In this document: piece by piece, positions 1-6,296 of the stretch
Layout: each line of letters begins with the position of its first letter
How positions within the stretch are numbered: position 1 is the stretch's first letter
From: Planctomycetaceae bacterium
GTDB lineage: Bacteria > Planctomycetota > Planctomycetia > Pirellulales > Thermoguttaceae
Assembly (NCBI GenBank): GCA_031261125.1
Contig: JAISJZ010000176.1
Location: 1-16,535 of the forward strand
DNA: 16,535 nt
Reading direction: 5' to 3'
Program-made: the position numbers and the translations under genes
Notes under the pieces: generated by a model
Told to the model about the DNA's origin: nothing
Seen by the model: only the letters and a program-made list of their open reading frames with translations
Databases searched by the model: none

Positions 1-455
1 CTTTTCGGCATACCAAACCCGGTTGGCGGCGGGAACGTCCCAAATCACGTTCTTGCCGGAATTCTTTGCTGCCTCTGTGAAAAGGTCAAAGGTTGCATTT
101 TGCTCCATAAACGGCAGCAGAAATACAATAGGACCGTTGCACGGGCAACCGGTTGTGTTGACGTTTTGGTTGAAACCGAAATAGTGGGACATTCCGGCGG
201 GAAACGCTTTGTTTGTGTCGTGATAGTTGTGCAATGCAATGCCCAACTGTTTGAAGTGGTTCTGACACTGCATTCGTCTTGCGGCTTCACGAGCCGCTTG
301 CACAGCGGGCAAGAGCAAAGCGATGAGAACGCCGATGATGGCGATAACTACGAGAAGTTCAACGAGAGTGAAACCGCGTTTTGCGGGCTGACATCCGCGG
401 CTATGACGATTTACCCCCCCCTGCAAATTTCGTGCCAATCAAAATAGTTTTTCAT
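1..455 (-). CDS. DUF1559 prepilin-like protein, N-terminal part; start frame broken at a G8 tract
   Basis: This is the N-terminal part of a DUF1559 protein with a type II secretion/type IV pilin-like methylation signal; the gene runs off the left edge. Reading 438 to 1 gives ...PAKRGFTLVELLVVIAI, then IGVLIALLLPAVQAAREAAR, then RMQCQNHFKQLGIALHNYHD and a conserved region ending ...NRVWYAEK. The G/F junction before TLVEL is the expected prepilin peptidase site and the following hydrophobic helix anchors the protein. DUF1559 proteins are expanded in Planctomycetes; their role is mostly unknown, probably pseudopilin-like or surface-associated. The best start is ATG at 455-453, preceded by AAAGGA eight bases upstream, but that frame reads MKNYFDWHEICRGG and stops at TAA (413-411) directly after eight Gs. 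The signal lies one frame away; nine or six Gs would join the two. The only start in the signal's own frame is TTG at 438, without a ribosome site. Either the tract is length-variable, it is a sequence error, or TTG is used. Confidence 0.85.
414..421 (-). repeat. G8 homopolymer tract between start codon and prepilin signal
   Basis: Eight consecutive Gs (minus strand) lie 11 codons after the ATG at 455. The tract is directly followed by TAA in the ATG frame, and the prepilin signal is in the frame that would be restored by one more G or two fewer. Homopolymeric G tracts inside coding sequence are known contingency loci in other bacteria; that use here is inference. Confidence 0.8.
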
Positions 456-612
456 TTTTTGTTCCTTTCTCCCTTCCGTTGCAAGCAAACAGGGCTAAAA
501 ACAGCACCCGCCGCATACGATTGGGTTAAATGGTTTGAATTGGGTTAAGCGGTCTGACGAGCAAATCGGCTAAATAACCAAATTTCACAATTTCCGAAAT
601 AAGACGCTGGTC

Positions 613-640
613 GTTATACATCGTTCCGGTAAAAAGTCAA
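613..640 (-). promoter_or_regulatory. Sigma70-like promoter of the DUF1559 gene
   Basis: On the minus strand TTGACT (640-635), a 16-base spacer and TATAAC (618-613) form a strong sigma70-type pair. Transcription would begin near 606, giving a leader of about 150 nt before the ATG at 455. The leader holds a 10-base direct repeat (TTAACCCAAT on the minus strand, at 548-539 and 529-520), spaced 19 bases apart. Confidence 0.55.
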
Positions 641-713
641 GCGGTCATTTTCAAAAAATTCTAAAACGGTTTCTACAACGCCCAACCGCCCGATTGTACT
701 CAAACGCCGCGCC

Positions 714-758
714 GTCGTCAACAGGATTTCCCGAATCGGGATAAATTTTTTTGACGAC
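714..758 (-). terminator. Nested inverted repeat downstream of the adaptor gene, possible terminator
   Basis: GTCGTCAA at 714-721 pairs perfectly with TTGACGAC at 751-758, and inside it TCCCGA (729-734) pairs with TCGGGA (736-741). It lies 26 bases past the adaptor stop codon. There is no T-run after the stem in the minus direction, so an intrinsic terminator is only one possibility; a Rho site or a processing hairpin would also fit. Confidence 0.35.
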
Positions 759-783
759 AACATTAGTAAAGGTTAAAACCGAT

Positions 784-1782
784 TTAGCGCACGGACGAAA
801 CTTTTACCGTTACCGGCATACCTTGACGCAAACCGTGGTCGGGATTGTCCGCAATCACTCTCACCCGATAGACCAACGATGTCCGCAATTCCGTTGTCTC
901 CACGTTCTTCGGCGTGAACTCCGCCTCCGGCGAAATATAACCGATGTGTCCGCAGTACGGCTCATTCGGCTTCGTGTCTGTATAAATTGCCGCCTTCATA
1001 TCCGGTGCTATTCTGCCCAACTCTCTTTCCGAAACATAAACATAAACCCAAACGGCATCTTGCAAAGATAACGTTGCGACCGTTTGTCCGGCATTAACGA
1101 CCGAACCAATTTCTTCAATTCGGGTCAGCAGCGTTCCGTCGTTCGGGCAGCGCAGTTCTGTGTCTTTCAGTGACGTTTCCGTTTTTTTCAGGTTTGCCGC
1201 CGCTTCGGACACTTTCGCTTTTGCCGCCGCAATATCTTCTTTACGGAAACCCTCGATGAGCAAGTTCAGATTTTCCTCGGCGAGTTTTTTTCGGGCAACC
1301 GCTTCGTCGCGGCGGGCTTTCACCGTTTCGTGTTCCTGTTCCGAAATGGTTCTGTCTTTCACCAATTCCGCTGCCCGCTCAAAATCGGATTCCAGCACTT
1401 TCAACGTTGCCGTTCTTTCGTTCACCGCGGCGCGGGCTTGTTCAATTTCCTGCGGACGGTTGCCCGCTTTTAATTTTTCGTAATTTTCTTTTGCGTTGTC
1501 CCGCTGGGCGGCGGCAACGGCATATAAATCATCGAACGGTTCTTTATCGAGTTGCGCAATCAGTTCACCCTTTTTAATCAACGCGCCTTCTTCAAACAGA
1601 ATACCGGCGATACGGCCGGCAACACGGAAACCGAGATTAACACGGCGGATTTCGACATTGCCGTAAAGTGTTAATACGCCGTCTTGTTCGGCTGTCTGCG
1701 TGCGGACATAATACTGCCAAGCGAAGGAACCGCCGACGGCTAATGCCGCTAAAAATAGCATCAATACAATCCGCTTGAACAT
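784..1782 (-). CDS. YbhG/HlyD-type periplasmic adaptor (membrane fusion) protein
   Basis: This 332-residue protein is a membrane-fusion adaptor that links an inner-membrane transporter to an outer-membrane channel. An N-terminal signal-anchor helix (about 5-25) is followed by the first half of a lipoyl-like domain beginning LTLYGNVEIRRVNLGFRVAG (about 38-57), a long coiled-coil hairpin (about 90-205), the second lipoyl half (RCPNDGTLLTRI...GSVVNAGQ) and a beta-barrel ending LRQGMPVTVKV. The phrases LTLYGNV, GTLLTR, SPEAEFTPKNVET and LRQGMPVTV, and the length of about 330, match the E. coli YbhG (UPF0194) subgroup closely. E. coli ybhG sits with the ABC genes ybhF, ybhS and ybhR; none is present here. 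The ATG lies 18 bases after the HAD gene stop, so the two are probably co-transcribed. No Shine-Dalgarno is visible. Transported substrate unknown. Confidence 0.9.
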   Translation of the reverse strand: MFKRIVLMLFLAALAVGGSFAWQYYVRTQTAEQDGVLTLYGNVEIRRVNLGFRVAGRIAGILFEEGALIKKGELIAQLDKEPFDDLYAVAAAQRDNAKENYEKLKAGNRPQEIEQARAAVNERTATLKVLESDFERAAELVKDRTISEQEHETVKARRDEAVARKKLAEENLNLLIEGFRKEDIAAAKAKVSEAAANLKKTETSLKDTELRCPNDGTLLTRIEEIGSVVNAGQTVATLSLQDAVWVYVYVSERELGRIAPDMKAAIYTDTKPNEPYCGHIGYISPEAEFTPKNVETTELRTSLVYRVRVIADNPDHGLRQGMPVTVKVSSVR

Positions 1783-1800
1783 CGCAGATAAGTTGTCAGG

Positions 1801-2679
1801 TTATGTTTCCGTCCACGGCGGCGTTGACGGCAAATAAGCGTTAAACCCGTCCAGCAACTTTTGCTGATACGCACCGGCAAAAGTACCGTTGAAAAATCTG
1901 TCTAATCCTTCGGCACCGAGTTCGCGCCAACTTGTTTCCTCCGCCCCCGGATTGATAGGGAAAAACAACGCTCCGACCGCCGCCGCCGCTTTGTAATCGC
2001 CGGGGGCGTCACCGACCATCAGCATCTTACTGCCGCCGTACTTACCGATGTTCCCGGCAAGTTCCAGCGACTCCTTTTTCGTTCCGATTTCCTGTCCGCA
2101 GATTGCCGCAACATACTTTTCAATGTCCTGTTCTGCCCATTCCCGAACGAGCGCGTCCTGCGGCGTTGCCGATACCACGAGAACATCCGCGCTGCCTTTC
2201 ATTTTTTTCAACGCTTCACGGACACCCGGAAACGGCGGAACGCCCTTATCGACAATCGAATCTACCTGCCGGTTCACTGCCAGCGACCATTCGAGCGTTT
2301 GTTTCAGTACCGGGTCAGGATTGCGTTCGACTTCTTCTTTCAGTGCCGGATTACCGAGTTTCGTTTCCCGTTTAATCCATTCGACCAACGGCTGCGGCAT
2401 CGGAATCGGCACATTCCGGGCTTTCACTTCGGGACGGCGGGCAAGGCGTTCCAAGGTTTCAATCAACGCCGGAAACCGGTTCACGCCCCGGCTCTTGGAG
2501 TACAGATTAACAAACTCGAACGTTTCGCGGGCATATTTACTGACCCCTTGCAGGTTCCAATGTTTAATTGTCATCGGAACGAAACATTCCTTGTGTTTCA
2601 GTTCCATCGTATCGAAAGCGCAGCCGTCGGAGTCGATACCGACGAGAAAACCGTGTTGAGCCGTGTAGTTAAGTTGCAT
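1801..2679 (-). CDS. HAD-superfamily hydrolase (phosphatase-like)
   Basis: A 292-residue soluble HAD-family hydrolase, probably acting on a phosphorylated small molecule whose identity cannot be read from sequence. Motif I is GIDSDGCAFDT, giving nucleophile D16 and acid/base D18; motif II is the serine in VVSATPQDA (S170); motif III is likely K201 or K202 in GTKKE; motif IV is MVGDAPGDYKAA (D224, D228). A helical cap lies between motifs I and II, consistent with a C1 cap. The frame extends upstream to a TTG at 2715, but the promoter -10 box is at 2721-2716, so transcription would begin near 2709, downstream of that TTG. The ATG at 2679 is therefore preferred. It heads a unit with the adaptor gene, 18 bases apart; the functional link is unknown. 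Confidence 0.85.
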   Translation of the reverse strand: MQLNYTAQHGFLVGIDSDGCAFDTMELKHKECFVPMTIKHWNLQGVSKYARETFEFVNLYSKSRGVNRFPALIETLERLARRPEVKARNVPIPMPQPLVEWIKRETKLGNPALKEEVERNPDPVLKQTLEWSLAVNRQVDSIVDKGVPPFPGVREALKKMKGSADVLVVSATPQDALVREWAEQDIEKYVAAICGQEIGTKKESLELAGNIGKYGGSKMLMVGDAPGDYKAAAAVGALFFPINPGAEETSWRELGAEGLDRFFNGTFAGAYQQKLLDGFNAYLPSTPPWTET

Positions 2680-2715
2680 CGGAAAAATTAAGATTTTCTC
2701 TGGACATTTCCTCAA

Positions 2716-2744
2716 AATATATCACCGGTTGAACAAGCCGTCAA
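2716..2744 (-). promoter_or_regulatory. Sigma70-like promoter of the HAD-adaptor unit
   Basis: On the minus strand TTGACG (2744-2739), a 17-base spacer and TATATT (2721-2716) give a near-consensus promoter. Start of transcription would be near 2709, giving a leader of about 30 nt before the ATG at 2679 and excluding the upstream TTG. Confidence 0.6.
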
Positions 2745-2754
2745 GAGTTGCGGC

Positions 2755-2783
2755 TTGACGGACAACAGCGGTGCCGGTAGAAT
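2755..2783 (+). promoter_or_regulatory. Sigma70-like promoter of the fabF-fabZ unit
   Basis: TTGACG (2755-2760), a 17-base spacer and TAGAAT (2778-2783) form a near-consensus promoter. Transcription would begin near 2790, about 30 nt before the ATG at 2821. The TTG that could extend the reading frame upstream is part of the -35 box, which rules it out as a start. The -35 boxes of this and the divergent promoter are only ten bases apart. Confidence 0.6.
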
Positions 2784-2820
2784 TATGCTTTTCTGTAAGT
2801 CCGCCCTTTACTCCGCCGAA

Positions 2821-4131
2821 ATGAAGCGTATCGTTATCACAGGCATTGGTTTAGTAACTCCCATCGGACACGATGTTGAAACCGTTTGGCAGCGTTTGCT
2901 CAACGGCGAATCCGGTGTTGACAAAATCACGCTTTTTGACGCAAGCAATTTTCCGACGAAAATCGCCGCCGAAGTGAAGGGTTACGATGTTTCCGTTATT
3001 GGTGAAAACCCGAAGGACTGGGAACTCGTTGACCGGCACACGCAGTTTGCCGCCGGTGCGGGCTTCAACGCAATGGTTGATGCCGGTCTGTGGGACGGCG
3101 GAAAAAAATGCAAAAAGTTTAACTACGATTCCAACCGTATCGGCGTTTATACCGGTGCCGGTGAAGGACAACAGGACTTCTTCAACTTTGCCGAAATGGT
3201 GATTGCCGGTTTGGACGGCAAACCGGACGGCGAACTCGATATGGGGAAATTCATTGCCAAAGGAGTGGAGATTCTCAATCCGGTTCGGGAACTGGAGCAG
3301 GAACCCCATATGCCGGCAACGCATTTAGCGGCAATGTTTGAGGCGTTCGGTCCTAATGCGAATTGTTTGACGGCGTGTGCGGCATCGGCGCAGGCGGTCG
3401 GCGAAGCGGCGCAAATCATTAAACGGGGTGAAGCGGACATTATGCTTGCCGGCGGCGCACATTCGATGATTCATCCGTTCGGCGTAACCGGTTTCAATCT
3501 GTTGACAGCGTTAAGTACGAACAACGATAATCCGAAAGGAGCATCGAAACCGTTCGACAAGGAACGGGACGGTTTTATTCTCGGCGAAGGGGCGGCGGTC
3601 GTGATTCTCGAAGATTTGGCACACGCAGCGGCGCGCGGCGCAAAGATTTACGGCGAACTGGCGGGATACGGTGCGTCTTCGGATGCGTACCGGATTACGG
3701 ATATGCACCCCGAAGGACGCGGTGCGGTCGGCTGTATTCAACGGGCATTGACGGATGCCGGTTTGTCGGTCAACGATATTGATTACATCAACGCTCACGG
3801 AACGAGTACAACCGTGAATGACCGGACGGAAACGCTGGCGATTAAAACGGTGTTCGGCGACAAAGCAAAGGACGTACCGGTATCGAGTACGAAGAGCGTA
3901 ACGGGGCATTTAGTTGCCGCTGCCGGTGCCAGCGAACTGATTTACTGTTTGCTGGCAATGCGGGACAAAACGCTTCCGCCGACCATCAATTACAGTGTTC
4001 CCGACCCGTACTGCGATTTGGATTATGTACCGAACGTTCCGCGGAAGGTGTCGAAGGTTGATGCGGTATTAAGCAATTCGTTCGGCTTCGGCGGTCAGAA
4101 CGTTACGCTTGCGGTCAAACGGTTTGTCTAA
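2821..4131 (+). CDS. fabF: 3-oxoacyl-ACP synthase II-like ketosynthase (FabF family)
   Basis: A 436-residue condensing enzyme that elongates acyl-ACP with malonyl-ACP in cytoplasmic fatty acid synthesis. It begins MKRIVITGIGLVTPIG, typical of FabF. The catalytic set is complete: C186 in NCLTACAAS, H326 in INAHGTST, K358 and H363 in STKSVTGH. The spacings C-H 140, H-K 32 and K-H 5 equal those of E. coli FabF (C163, H303, K335, H340). The C-terminal NSFGFGGQN loop is present. All 23 extra residues before the cysteine lie in the N-terminal half, in or near the segment from about 118 to 170. The start is ATG 2821, supported by the promoter just upstream. It is followed 27 bases later by the fabZ-like gene. 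With no acpP, fabD or fabG beside it, this may be a second, specialised ketosynthase; its chain-length preference is unknown. Confidence 0.93.
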   Translation: MKRIVITGIGLVTPIGHDVETVWQRLLNGESGVDKITLFDASNFPTKIAAEVKGYDVSVIGENPKDWELVDRHTQFAAGAGFNAMVDAGLWDGGKKCKKFNYDSNRIGVYTGAGEGQQDFFNFAEMVIAGLDGKPDGELDMGKFIAKGVEILNPVRELEQEPHMPATHLAAMFEAFGPNANCLTACAASAQAVGEAAQIIKRGEADIMLAGGAHSMIHPFGVTGFNLLTALSTNNDNPKGASKPFDKERDGFILGEGAAVVILEDLAHAAARGAKIYGELAGYGASSDAYRITDMHPEGRGAVGCIQRALTDAGLSVNDIDYINAHGTSTTVNDRTETLAIKTVFGDKAKDVPVSSTKSVTGHLVAAAGASELIYCLLAMRDKTLPPTINYSVPDPYCDLDYVPNVPRKVSKVDAVLSNSFGFGGQNVTLAVKRFV

Positions 4132-4158
4132 AACATTCAGCCCCGTTAGAACAATCTG

Positions 4159-4629
4159 ATGTATTTTTCCCTGATAGACAAAATTGAATCGCTGGAACCC
4201 GGCAAGCAGATTACCGCAACGAAATCGCTTTCGCTGGCGGAAGAATATCTGCAAGACCATTTTCCGAATTTTCCGGTGATGCCGGGCGTACTGATGCTCG
4301 AAGCCCTGACGCAGTCCGCCGCGTGGCTCATCCGCTGTACGGAGGATTTTGCGCACAGTATCGTTGTCCTCAAAGAAGCGCAGAACGTTAAATACGCCCG
4401 GTTCGTACAACCCGGTCAAACGCTGGTCATCACGGCAACAATTATCAAAGAAGAGGACGGTCTCGTGAAATTGAAAGCCGAAGGAACCGTTGACGGTCAA
4501 ACGAATTTGAAAGCGAACCTGACGTTATGCAAGTATAACCTTGCCGATACCGACCCGGCAGCGGCAGCGGCTGATAAAAAAGTTGTCAAGGAATTGAAGG
4601 AACGGTTCCGGTTATTGTACAGGAAATAA
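4159..4629 (+). CDS. fabZ: FabZ-type 3-hydroxyacyl-ACP dehydratase (hotdog fold)
   Basis: A 156-residue hotdog-fold dehydratase that removes water from 3-hydroxyacyl-ACP. The signature DHFPNFPVMPGVLMLEALTQ (residues 33-52) carries the catalytic pair H34 and E48, as in FabZ/FabA. The core ends near residue 125 (LTLCKY); an Ala-rich stretch and a basic helix (KKVVKELKERFRLLYRK) follow, making it slightly longer than the usual 140-150 residues. It starts at ATG 4159, 27 bases after the ketosynthase stop, and the beta-helix gene begins 24 bases later, so it is the middle gene of one unit. No clear Shine-Dalgarno. The enzyme would act directly downstream of the ketosynthase once a ketoreductase, encoded elsewhere, has acted. 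Family assignment is firm; a role outside bulk fatty acid synthesis is possible. Confidence 0.9.
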   Translation: MYFSLIDKIESLEPGKQITATKSLSLAEEYLQDHFPNFPVMPGVLMLEALTQSAAWLIRCTEDFAHSIVVLKEAQNVKYARFVQPGQTLVITATIIKEEDGLVKLKAEGTVDGQTNLKANLTLCKYNLADTDPAAAAADKKVVKELKERFRLLYRK

Positions 4630-4653
4630 TCCCCCAAGCGTTTTACCGCATTT

Positions 4654-6195
4654 ATGAAAAACATCATTGCCGTACTCTTTGTGCTTTTCTCTGTTTGCGT
4701 ACTGTCCGCCCAAGAAACGGATAAGGTCATTTATTACGGGGAATACGGCGCAGCCGGCGACGGTAAAACCGATGACTTTGATGCGGTTATCAAAGCGCAT
4801 ACCGCCGCGAACAAGGCAGGATTGAAAGTTAAAGCCGATGCGGGGGCAACGTACTACATCGGTACGGTAAACAAGACCGCCGTCATACAAACCGATACCG
4901 ATTGGAGCGGTGCAAAGTTCATCATCGACGATTCAAAAGTGCCGGTCGAAAAACGCAGCAGCAATATATTTGAAGTTTCGTCAAAACATTCTTCAAGTAA
5001 AATAACAACGGTAAAAACGCTCAAAAAGAATCAGGAACACCTTGATTTACAACTTCCGCAGCCGTCGCTTATCTCTGTTGCCGACAAGAACACATTGCAG
5101 TACATCCGGTACGGGGCAAATCAAGACAACGGTTCGCCGCAAACGGAAGTGTTCGTTGCCGGCAAGGACGGCAATGTCGATAAAAAAACGCCGCTCATCT
5201 GGGACTATAACAACATTACGTCAATGACGGCGTATCCGGTTGATGCCGAAACGTTAACTGTCCGCGGCGGACATTTCACAACGATTGCCAATCAGGCAGA
5301 ATCGAAATACACCTATTACGGCAGAGGCATCAGCATTACCCGCTCTAACACCGTGATTGACGGTATGACGCATATTATCACCGGCGAAACCGACCGCGGC
5401 GCACCTTACAGCGGATTTATTAACGTATCGAGATGCGCCGATGTGTTGATACAGAATTGCGAATTGTCCGGGCATAAAATTTACGGCACTATCGGTGCCG
5501 CCGGCAGACCCGTCTCGATGGGTTCCTACGACATATCGGTCGGTTCGGCAGCCAACATAACGTTCAAAAATTGTAAGCAGGTTAATGATATCCACGACGG
5601 ACGGCTTTGGGGGATTTTCGGCTCGAATTACTCGAAAAACATTACGTTTGATACGGTGGAATTCTCCCGCTTCGATGCCCATAAGGGCGTGGCGAATGCG
5701 ACAATCAGGAATTCGGTTCTCGGTCATCAGGGGATTAACCTTATCGGCAGCGGAACATTCCTCATCGAAAACAGCAAGGTATGCGGCGGTAATTTCATAT
5801 CTTTGCGGGGCGATTACGGCAGTACGTTTGACGGCGAAATCGTCATCCGCAACTGCGAATATCTTCCGAACAACGGCAGACCGTCCGATGCCGTTATTCT
5901 CGGCGGCAGTTATTCCGGGCAGCACAACTTCGGATACACCTGTTATATGCCGCGGAAGATAACGATTGACGGACTTGTGATTGACGACAGTCACTCGGCG
6001 AAGAATTACAAGGGACCGAAAATATTCGCCGCGTTCAACAGTGCTTATACCGATGAAACGTATGTCGAAAAGTATCCGTATGTGATGACCAAAGAGGTCA
6101 ATATAAAAAATCTGACGGTTAAGAGCGGCAAGCCGTACATCGTGAGCGGCAATCCTTTTCTGTTCCGCAATGTGAAAATAACGGAAACAAAATAA
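4654..6195 (+). CDS. Secreted right-handed beta-helix protein (pectate lyase-like superfamily)
   Basis: A 513-residue exported protein. A signal peptide is visible (MKNIIAVLFVLFSVCVLSA, cleavage near residue 19-20). The mature N-terminus carries YGAAGDGKTDDFDAVIKAH, the hallmark of the pectate lyase-like/epimerase beta-helix family (PF12708 type). The rest shows short degenerate coils with repeating patterns such as ITFKNCKQV, ITFDTVEF, FLIENSKV and IVIRNCEY, as expected of a parallel beta-helix at about 200-500. Such proteins bind, cleave or epimerise polysaccharide, or serve as surface adhesins; no catalytic residues can be assigned by eye. It begins 24 bases after the dehydratase and has no visible terminator or promoter of its own, so it appears to share the fatty-acid transcript, an odd combination. 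Substrate unknown. Confidence 0.82.
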   Translation: MKNIIAVLFVLFSVCVLSAQETDKVIYYGEYGAAGDGKTDDFDAVIKAHTAANKAGLKVKADAGATYYIGTVNKTAVIQTDTDWSGAKFIIDDSKVPVEKRSSNIFEVSSKHSSSKITTVKTLKKNQEHLDLQLPQPSLISVADKNTLQYIRYGANQDNGSPQTEVFVAGKDGNVDKKTPLIWDYNNITSMTAYPVDAETLTVRGGHFTTIANQAESKYTYYGRGISITRSNTVIDGMTHIITGETDRGAPYSGFINVSRCADVLIQNCELSGHKIYGTIGAAGRPVSMGSYDISVGSAANITFKNCKQVNDIHDGRLWGIFGSNYSKNITFDTVEFSRFDAHKGVANATIRNSVLGHQGINLIGSGTFLIENSKVCGGNFISLRGDYGSTFDGEIVIRNCEYLPNNGRPSDAVILGGSYSGQHNFGYTCYMPRKITIDGLVIDDSHSAKNYKGPKIFAAFNSAYTDETYVEKYPYVMTKEVNIKNLTVKSGKPYIVSGNPFLFRNVKITETK

Positions 6196-6226
6196 GGATT
6201 GTCCCCGAACGGCAAAGGGGAAAGAG

Positions 6227-6255
6227 TTGACAACGGACGGACGGCAGCGGACAAT
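6227..6255 (+). promoter_or_regulatory. Sigma70-like promoter of the LutB-like/hpnH unit
   Basis: TTGACA (6227-6232, perfect -35), a 17-base spacer and GACAAT (6250-6255, four of six) lie in the gap before the LutB-like gene. Transcription would begin near 6262, about 35 nt before the ATG at 6297. Confidence 0.5.
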
Positions 6256-6263
6256 TATCCGTT

Positions 6264-6277
6264 ATTAACTATTAACT
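6264..6277 (+). repeat. Two tandem ATTAACT heptamers
   Basis: ATTAACT occurs twice in tandem (6264-6270 and 6271-6277) in the leader just upstream of the LutB-like start. It resembles in style, though not in sequence, the heptamer array at 14034-14107. Confidence 0.5.
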
Positions 6278-6296
6278 GCCAATTTTCAATTCTGAT

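Larger units (their letters stand above)
456..783. other. Non-coding interval: promoter and leader of DUF1559 gene, inverted repeat behind hlyD-like gene
   Basis: This 328-base gap holds no convincing gene. From left to right it contains the ribosome site and leader of the minus-strand DUF1559 gene, two copies of a 10-base direct repeat (520-529 and 539-548), a sigma70-like promoter (613-640), and a nested inverted repeat (714-758) just downstream of the adaptor gene stop. Confidence 0.6.

Noticed and set aside
2048..2659. 203-codon plus-strand open frame antisense to the HAD gene
   Set aside because: Ser/Thr/Arg-rich composition without domains; the opposite strand has clear HAD motifs.
2680..2715. 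TTG extension of the HAD gene
   Set aside because: It lies upstream of or within the promoter -10 region, so it should not be transcribed; the ATG at 2679 fits better.
2755..2820. Upstream TTG extension of the fabF-like gene
   Set aside because: The TTG is part of the -35 box of the promoter and the inferred transcript starts downstream; MKRIVITGIG is the normal family start.
5254..5994. 246-codon minus-strand frame inside the beta-helix gene
   Set aside because: Shadow of a strongly supported gene with signal peptide and family motif.
6203..6222. TCCCC...GGGGA stem after the first beta-helix gene as a terminator
   Set aside because: Only five pairs and no T-run; too weak to call.
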